Positions 57,001 through 64,000 of a stretch of DNA of 64,000 nucleotides are shown piece after piece (the stretch's first letter is position 1; the number at the start of each line of letters is the position of its first letter). This DNA comes from Phyto melanocephala (taxonomy: Eukaryota > Arthropoda > Insecta > Diptera > Rhinophoridae). The notes under the pieces were generated by a model. That model searched no databases and had not been told where the DNA came from. It worked only from the letters and a program-made list of their open reading frames with translations. The stretch covers positions 98,844,562 to 98,908,561 of the forward strand of contig OW799236.1 of NCBI GenBank assembly GCA_941918925.1. Reading direction: 5' to 3'. The translations under genes and the position numbers were made by a program.

Positions 57001-59214
57001 TTGGGCATACGTGTATGTCTCTTCAGGCTTTTAGTGTCTCTCTTTTTAACCTAATCTGATCTAAAGCCTCAATGGCATATCACTACATGCATTACTTTGT
57101 AATTAGTTGTTATTATCTTCAACAGATACCTTTTGGTGCATGACACGAATAAAGTTAATATGAGTATTCAGTCAGTATTAATAGGTTCGTTCAAAACTAA
57201 ATCTAAACAAACACAAAAGATACATTTAATCGCAAAAATAAAGTTGGGAATGTGAAGAGTAAAAAGGGAAAAAACCTCACCTTAATTTTGCACCACGAAG
57301 GTTTCCTGAACAGCAAACATATGTATGGATGGATGTACACACATATGCATAAAAAGAACAAAAATAACAATAATAATAATAAAGCAGTAACAAAAACAAA
57401 CAAATAAAAAGAAATAGCAAGGTGTTAATACGAGTATTTGGCCGTAACGTTTTTGTTGTTTTTTTTACTTTTTTCTGTGACTGTCAAGATTATATTTCTC
57501 TGCAGCAGTACGTGTGCATGATACTGTATCCATGGGCTTTTGATCATACTCGTGCCAGATAAATTTCAATAAAAAAATAAAAACCACTCTCGAACTGAGA
57601 ATTCAAAAATGCCAACAAGATATAATATTTGTTCAAAGTGTATAGTTTTTTGACACTTCCGTATATGCATGTTCCAATAATGTTTCTTCTAATGAAAAGT
57701 TCATTAAGATTCCATTTAGAGAAACAATTTAGACAATTTCACATAAAACTTGTACTCTACAACAAAACAAAAAATTGCTTTAATTTAATGTAACAACATA
57801 TTCTAACCTGTGGCTATCTTTTGATTGGTATGCTTGTCTGTCTGTCTGTTTGTCATTTTAACCTTAATGTTATTTTTCGGCTCTTGCTAACTAACTCATC
57901 AATAATTTTAAACACGTTGCGACATTTTATTTTTTCCAATATCTCAACTCGATGATCAATTCGTTCGTCATTCGTTTATATTGTTCTATGAATATTTATT
58001 CAGTTTTGCTCACTCATTTTATTTTATTTTTAATTTTCTCATATTGACCACTTTATTTAACTAAAGTACAACAAAGCATACAAAATACATTTATTTATTT
58101 ATTTATTTTATGTATTATTAAACATACACAGACTTGCAAATATTTTTATCCTCATATGTTTGTATTTAATACATATATGTACATACATACAATACATACA
58201 TAATACATACATTCATACATACATGCTTGGGTATGTATAAAAGTGTGTGTGTGTACGCTTGTTGGTTTGTTGGGCAGAGTTTTAAAAGAATTATTCTCTT
58301 CTGCATGATTACGAAAATAATGAAGTGAATTAAAATTTTAATGAATTCATCATAATAAGAGTTTTTCTTTTCCTGGCCTTTTTTGTTATCCGAAAAATCG
58401 GAATTTAATTTTAATCTTTTTTTATTTGTTTATAAAGGAAATTTGTTATATTCTTTTTGTTTTCTACTTTAAAAAAATGTGTTACGTTCAAAGTGTCAAA
58501 AACAATAGTTTTCACTTATTTGTCCCTGCAGGCTGTGTCAGAGACACGGCCATTAAGTTTAACGTAGAATACGCCATCCGATAATACAGAAAACATATAT
58601 AACAATAACAACCACTCGTTGCTTTCTTGTATTTCGTGTAGGTGCCATTTTGATTAGTAGTTTTTATTTTAATTTACTAAACGTAAACTTTCAGCTGCTG
58701 TCAAACAGCATCAAGCAGCATTGTTATTTTGCGTACTTGACAGCACTTTCATTTAACATATAAATGTATGAATTAATTTTTTCATATATTTTTTATTATT
58801 ATATATCCATGTTAAATTCGAATTCACATTTAACATTTTGTTTCACTTAAATACATAAATGAATATACGAAATTTCAATATTTCATCAATCAAAACAACA
58901 GCCGAAGGTTTGTGTCCACACTGAAACAGCAGCGTAACTTGTGTTCACGCTACAAGCTCAAACACTCAACCAAACACCACACATATGTTTGAGGGTATGT
59001 GTTTAAACAATTTTCATAAATTTTAGGAAGATATCAACCAATATGAAATGTATATCAAACGAAAGATAACATCTTTATTAACCTACAAAAAAATTTTTTA
59101 AAAAAGTTATCGCGCCGTTTCCTCATAATCAATGAAATAAAGATTACAACAATAAAAATCTGACATGACTCCCTATACAGTAAGGTAAGACGCCAAAATA
59201 AGAACAAACATCCA
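57001..59214. other. Spacer
   Basis: CATA/TATG and GT microsatellites at about 58170-58250; a perfect small hairpin at 58531-58551. No gene recognised. Confidence 0.5.
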
Positions 59215-60372
59215 TATAACATGCATTGGGGGTATATTCATTTTGTCATTCCGTTTCTAACACATCGAAATATTCATTTTAGACCCTATTAAGTATATTT
59301 TTTCTGAGTCGTGATTTCATTTTATGACGATCTCGCTACGTCCGTCCGTCTGCCTGTCTGTTGAAAACACGATAGAGCCCGATCCGAAAAAGCTAGGGAC
59401 CTCAAATTTTGCCAGAATATTTCTTATACACAAGGTTTGTTTGATATTAAAAATAGGCTAAGTCGGAATATTAGGAAGAGAGTTATAGGTCGTAATGCAA
59501 GAGTAGATAGAAAAAATCATGTCCTTTCAACATCAATTATGCAATTGTGTCCAAACGCATTAACGTAGAGCCATGAAATTTTGAATGTATATTTCGTGAG
59601 TAAAAAAATTGTTTAAATCTATAAATAAGAAAAGGAGTTATAGATCAAAATGTACGAAAATTTATACCGCACACTGTATTTTTCAGTATATCTAAAATTA
59701 AAAACGTAATAAAACTGACAACTGGTCAAAGGCTTTGTACTAACGGAAAATATATGTGACACGCCCACTTTTACGCCTACCTCCCATATAACGGTTTATC
59801 TCAAATTTATATAATTTCTCTATGAATAAGGATTTTTAAAGAATAAAGGATTCTATATTGAAATATTTGAGTTGAGTTTATTAGCAGAAACTATTTTGAC
59901 ACGCATACTTTAATGCCCACTTTTAACCTAATATACTGTTAATAAAAGCTCATAAATCCGACGGAATTTGACGTATGATGATGAAGTTTCGTACATATAG
60001 TTTTCTAGTCAATTTTATTGTTGCGCCAGAAAATGAAGGTGACACGCCCACTTTAACGCCTACTTCACTTCCCATATAACGCTTTCCCTAAAATTCATAT
60101 AATTTCTCTATGAACAAAAATTTTGTAAGAATAAAGGACTTTATATTGAAACATCTAAGTTGAATTTATTGGCAGAAACTACTTCGACACGCCTACTTTC
60201 ATTGTAAGACTAAATTTACGAAAATATTTTAATAGAAAGTGATAAACATATATTTTAGTATAAAGATTTTATTCCATAGCAATTACAAAATAATACAGTT
60301 TGTGCTATAAAAATACATCAAATTGGTGGTAGGTATAAAAAATTCTGCACAGCCGAATATAATGCTCTTTTT
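59215..60372 (+). mobile_element. DINE-1-like element, type B, long copy
   Basis: Starts near GGGGGTATATTCATTTTGTC, with GTCCGTCCGTCTGCCTGTCT near 59340 and GATAGAGCCCGATCCGAAAA. A module with GACACGCCCACTTTAACGCC occurs twice (about 59756-59925 and 60040-60215). The end is TTGGTGGTAGGTATAAAAAA, ATTCTGC-ACA-GCCGAAT and AATGCTCTTTT. The left boundary is approximate because the TATACCC start is not visible. Confidence 0.78.
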
Positions 60373-61478
60373 ACACACTGCCGTGCATGAGAAAAAGAAA
60401 CACTTACTCGCTCTTAACTGGTGTATGTCAAATTGTTAACAAAGCTTCAAACAATTTGTCAAGATTTTCTGTTTCTTACTTTTATCAGTTCTTTCAAAAA
60501 TGTAATATTTTTTAAGTGAACTCTTATGTGCCTTTATATTTGATCTTACGTTTTTAGTTATATTTTTCATTGTTTAAAATCCCCTCATAGGGTTTTTCTT
60601 CACATTACTAATTTTGTCATAGAAAAATTATAGAAAAATTTTGCAGTTAAGATATCTCACGGGAATTTCCGTCCTAAATTCCCGGGATTGCGGTATTCAA
60701 ATATACCGGGAAAAGCTCATTTACCAAATATTCTTAGTATTTTTTTAAGTCAACATAAGTTTATCCTAAATAATTACAAGTAAATAAGTAGATGAAAAAC
60801 TAATTACAATTTCTTTTCTTGAATTTCTTGAATTCATCGAATGTATGCATTCCAAAATTCATTGTTGTTATTATGACCGACCATATGTATATTAATTCAG
60901 TTTATATTTTGTGCAAAGTGAACATATTAAAATTGTTTCTGGTGAATTCATTCTTTTACAATTCTGCTGTTAGTTCACCAATAGTCACAACCTTGTGGTT
61001 AGAAGATTGTGATTTTTGTTGATCTTGGACTTGGCAATTCAGTTATTTTGTTGTCGCTTGTTTGTCAGTGCAATAGATTTTTGGTCAATGACGTTCGGTC
61101 GTTTTTTTTTTTATTATATTATAGATCTGTGCTCATGCGCAATATTTCGAATTCGCCAACTAATTAAGCAAGAAGAACACAACAACAGCTGAAATAATAA
61201 CAAGTTAGAGTGCTGAATTTTGATAATTTTGTATACCTTTTAACAATGGAAAATTTTTTAAAAATTTAACAGAATCTACCGAAGAAAACTTGTTTATTCT
61301 TTCGATTAAGTACTTGATCAATTAGACATATTTCAAAGTGATTCCAAGGACACACTATGCAGCTTCCAATTAAGTACTTTGTTAGCCGACATATTTTATA
61401 GCATTTTGGTAAAATTCACTTATACTACTAGTTTTACTATCCTATGAGTCTTCTCATTCTGTAAACAAGACAAGCGGA
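60373..61478. other. Spacer
   Basis: A local CCCGGGA-rich patch at about 60660-60715 resembles a repeat end but could not be assigned. The rest shows nothing. Confidence 0.45.
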
Positions 61479-62125
61479 CGGGTAGGTTAGGTTAGATTCG
61501 GCAGCCGCCCAAAGGCATAGCTCACTTGGGTCCTCCGAGAGTCCCGTTGTGATACCGTAGGCACCAACGCCCGTGTTTGTCTACGTCCTCTGGCCGTCGT
61601 TCCTCAGCCATCCTGTCCTGTTTACAAAGGTGTGGATCTTTCCCAGATCACCTGCGGAAAGACAAGTCTTATTTTCAAGTATTCGCTGACCTAAAATCTG
61701 GTGTCTCATGTCCCCGAATGGACATGATAATTACAGAGAAGATGTTGAGTTGGGATATTTGGGGATATTAAACCTTTTCGCATGTGTACCGCTATGAGGT
61801 TTCTAAGGTGGATTCGGCGCATATTTACCGCATATTGCGTCCTATGCGCATCCATGTCAGGCCAGATCTTCCTGGTTTCTAAGCAAGTGGGTTCTCTCAC
61901 CCATCTTTCTTTGACATCCTAATAGAATCGATGCGAGATCAACTGCTTACACTTTGATAAGGGAATACCCAAAGCACAACTGGATTCAACCGAATCCAAG
62001 GTGGTACCGGCTCTTGCAAGTGCATCAGCTTTATTATTACCATCAATATCCCCATGCCCTGGAACCCACACAAGGGTAACCGTCGAATATCTCGCTATCT
62101 CCTCAAGAGACACCCGGCAAATATA
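61479..62125 (-). pseudogene. Non-LTR retrotransposon 3' part with RNase H end
   Basis: On the minus strand the frame 62113-61919 reads VTLVWVPGHGDIDGNNKADA and LARAGTTLDS, the final RNase H block with its histidine (P-G-H) and the last acidic residue (K-A-D). A short C-terminal region follows with broken frames (LRNLIAVHMRKGLISPNIPT). The 3' end near 61479-61530 reads, in sense, CAAGTGAGCTATGCCTTTGG, GCGGCTGCCGAAT, then CTAACCTAACCTACC. That end is shared with the 51-bp insertion at 42696. Most of RNase H and all of the reverse transcriptase are missing, so the element is 5'-truncated near 62125. Confidence 0.85.
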
Positions 62126-63409
62126 TTAATTTAAACAAAATTTTCCAAAATTAAAGTTTGCAAGTCGAAGTGAAAATTGTTGAATTTGTATATGAAATTT
62201 TTTTATATTCAATTTTAAATGATTATCAGGTTTTAATATCTAAGATGAAATGAGTTAGATTTCTGATAAAAAATTATTTACCCCTAAAAACGAACAAAAC
62301 GAACACCGGGTGCGGCTTAAGAATCAAGTATCGAAATCATAACAAACAGAACAGCAACAATAGCAAAGGTATTGTCACACTAAAAGCGAAAAAAAAATAC
62401 GTCACCACATAGGCATGACGTCACCAATGTCGGCACCCAATCATACCTAACCATACCAAATCGCGTCTCCTTACTGAAGGTGTGTTCACAGTGACAATGC
62501 GTTATGAAACTTTAAATGCGTTTTTCTCAAAACTTCATTTTCACACACTAGGTCCCTTTTCTCGGAGAAGGTCACATAAAGTATCCTTAAAAACAATAAA
62601 AATGATTTAAGAAAATAATAGCGATTCTATATTATTTACAACTTTTAATATTCACGTGTTTGCGAATTTACTTAAAAACACTTTTCCGTGCATTTGCACA
62701 GTTAATGTTTAAAATAAAATGAAGAGCAGTCCGACTCTAAAACTAATTTGTTTAGTAGAGGCCATTATGAATTTTTTGCTCATTACGTAGGTAAATTATT
62801 TTAACTATAAAAAAAATCAAGTAAATTCCATTCGTAGAGACGCATTTATAGTTTCAAAAATAAATTAAATTATTATTGAATTCATTTTTATAAAAAAATA
62901 GAAAATATGTAATAAAAAAATCATCCGGTGGCAACATTGTTAGAAATAACACTACAATGTTTGAGCACCATGATTTGAACTGAACAAAATAGAATATCAT
63001 AAATACTCACACCAATTCAGATCTCAAGTATTCCTACATATGGATTTCTAGTTTATTATTCATATCAATCTTTGTTGCTAGTGCTGTTTTGTGTTGTTGG
63101 CTTGACTTGTTGACTGTTGTTCCCATTTATTCGCTTCTATATACAGACATACATACAAACATAAATGCGCAAAATTCCAACAACAAAAATCTAAAAGAAC
63201 CTACAAACAGTATAAATTAAATACAAAAACAAACCCGACCAAGATGGCAAAAAAAAAATAAAGAGCAAAATGTCAAAGCGTAAAGCACATCAAAAGCTTA
63301 ATGCTATACAAGTTTCGTATGAAATAAAAAGTCAACAACAACGAAAAATTAAAAATAAATGAAAGTCAATTGCGCCACAGCCATTTGATAAGGGTTTTGT
63401 TCCTGTGAC
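62126..63409. other. Spacer with unique-looking text
   Basis: Includes a perfect CRE-like palindrome TGACGTCA (62416-62423) in a comparatively GC-rich stretch (62300-62480). No coding sequence recognised. Confidence 0.45.
62416..62423. promoter_or_regulatory. CRE-like palindrome TGACGTCA
   Basis: Perfect match to the CREB/ATF consensus. One 8-bp hit in 64 kb may be chance; no nearby gene supports it. Confidence 0.25.
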
Positions 63410-64000
63410 CAGAGCTGCCAGATGTAAAAAATTCACATATTTATTGATTAAAATTTAAAAAGAAAACTTTAACTGAGTTTATTATATCCGTTTATGGAAA
63501 GCACACAGTTTTCTTTATAAAAAATTCTTCACAATATAATTTAATAGTTTGAAAAATAAACAGTTACACGCTCATACAAAATAATATTATTTTAAAAATA
63601 CTTCTAATTAGCCAATCTTTATCAAACTTTGCACACAAATAGGATTCCTGTGGCAGTACAATTTAATGATTAGATCAGGGTGCACTTAACTTGCTAATAT
63701 GAATAAGCTGATGATCCGCTGTTACTTTCGAAATGTCTTAATTTTTATTTTTTTATTCTCTTTGTCATATAAAAAAAAAAGGAAATTCTATCCGAAATGC
63801 CATCACCTTATATAATTTCACCATGGGTAAGTGCGCAGTGTTACGCCCATAGATAGCAATTATTCTTCTTCAACTACTCCTGCTTTTGATTTGATTTTTT
63901 TTAAACTTAGCACAAATATTAAGTTTTATAGGAAATTAAATTTAATGTTTTGAAACGTGGGCAGTGCCACGCCTATAAAGATAAAAAATATTATTTTTTA
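63410..64000 (+). repeat. Decayed repeat running off the window
   Basis: Starts near CAGAGCTGCCAGATG, which resembles a hAT end. Later text has ATCAAACTTTGCACACAAAT, AGTGCGCAGTGTTACGCCCA and TGGGCAGTGCCACGCC, which resembles the modules of the Helitron-like element at 28796-29429. The two may be separate repeats; the right end is outside the window. Confidence 0.4.

Noticed and set aside
60660..60715. CCCGGGA-rich patch resembling a transposon end
   Set aside because: No partner end or duplication could be located.

Overview
The window is AT-rich, non-coding dipteran nuclear DNA. The base composition, the many CATA/TATG microsatellites and the repeat families point to a higher fly. A calyptrate such as a blowfly or house-fly relative is most likely; this is inference from repeat style, not a species call. 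I found no intact host protein-coding gene, no tRNA or rRNA, and no CRISPR array. Nearly every recognisable open frame is a decayed transposable-element protein, so the segment reads as a nested transposon graveyard between, or within a large intron of, host genes outside the window.

Layout. 1-10 kb: an apurinic-endonuclease fragment of a non-LTR element, a MADF-domain fragment, a CR1/Jockey-like reverse transcriptase split by a DINE-1-like element, a mariner-like element, and a Tigger/pogo transposase tail. 10-14 kb: spacer with a small GC-rich island, then a minus-strand DINE-1-like element holding two nested insertions. 14.9-18.7 kb: a Transib (RAG1-related) element with a hAT transposon inside it and an exact-looking 602-bp tandem duplication of its transposase 3' end. 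19-37 kb: a Jockey-like 3' end, more DINE-1-like copies of two subfamilies, MITEs, a Helitron-like insertion inside an element with terminal inverted repeats, and long spacers. 38.7-41.5 kb: a second Transib-type element that has received a 5'-truncated non-LTR element with an intact RT domain and contains a 128-bp foldback. 42-57 kb: a 51-bp non-LTR micro-insertion with a 9-bp target duplication, clustered DINE-1-like copies, two RNase H remnants and a deleted mariner. 59-64 kb: another type B DINE-1-like copy, a minus-strand RNase H remnant, and a repeat running off the end.

The most abundant family, about 19 copies, starts TATACCC(T/G), carries a GTCTGTCCGT-type tract, and ends with the hairpin ATTCGGC-ACG-GCCGAAT followed by CTTACTTGTTTT. 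This plan matches Drosophila DINE-1/INE-1 (Helentron-associated elements). The most interesting single locus is the Transib element: its proteins keep RAG1-core-like C-terminal motifs, its ends begin with CAC, and it is flanked by the 5-bp repeats CGACG/CAACG. Nesting gives a relative order of events: Transib first, then hAT or RTE-like elements inside; CR1-like RT first, then DINE-1 inside; DINE-1 first, then mariner inside. All family assignments come from reading translations and motifs by eye; none was checked by database search.
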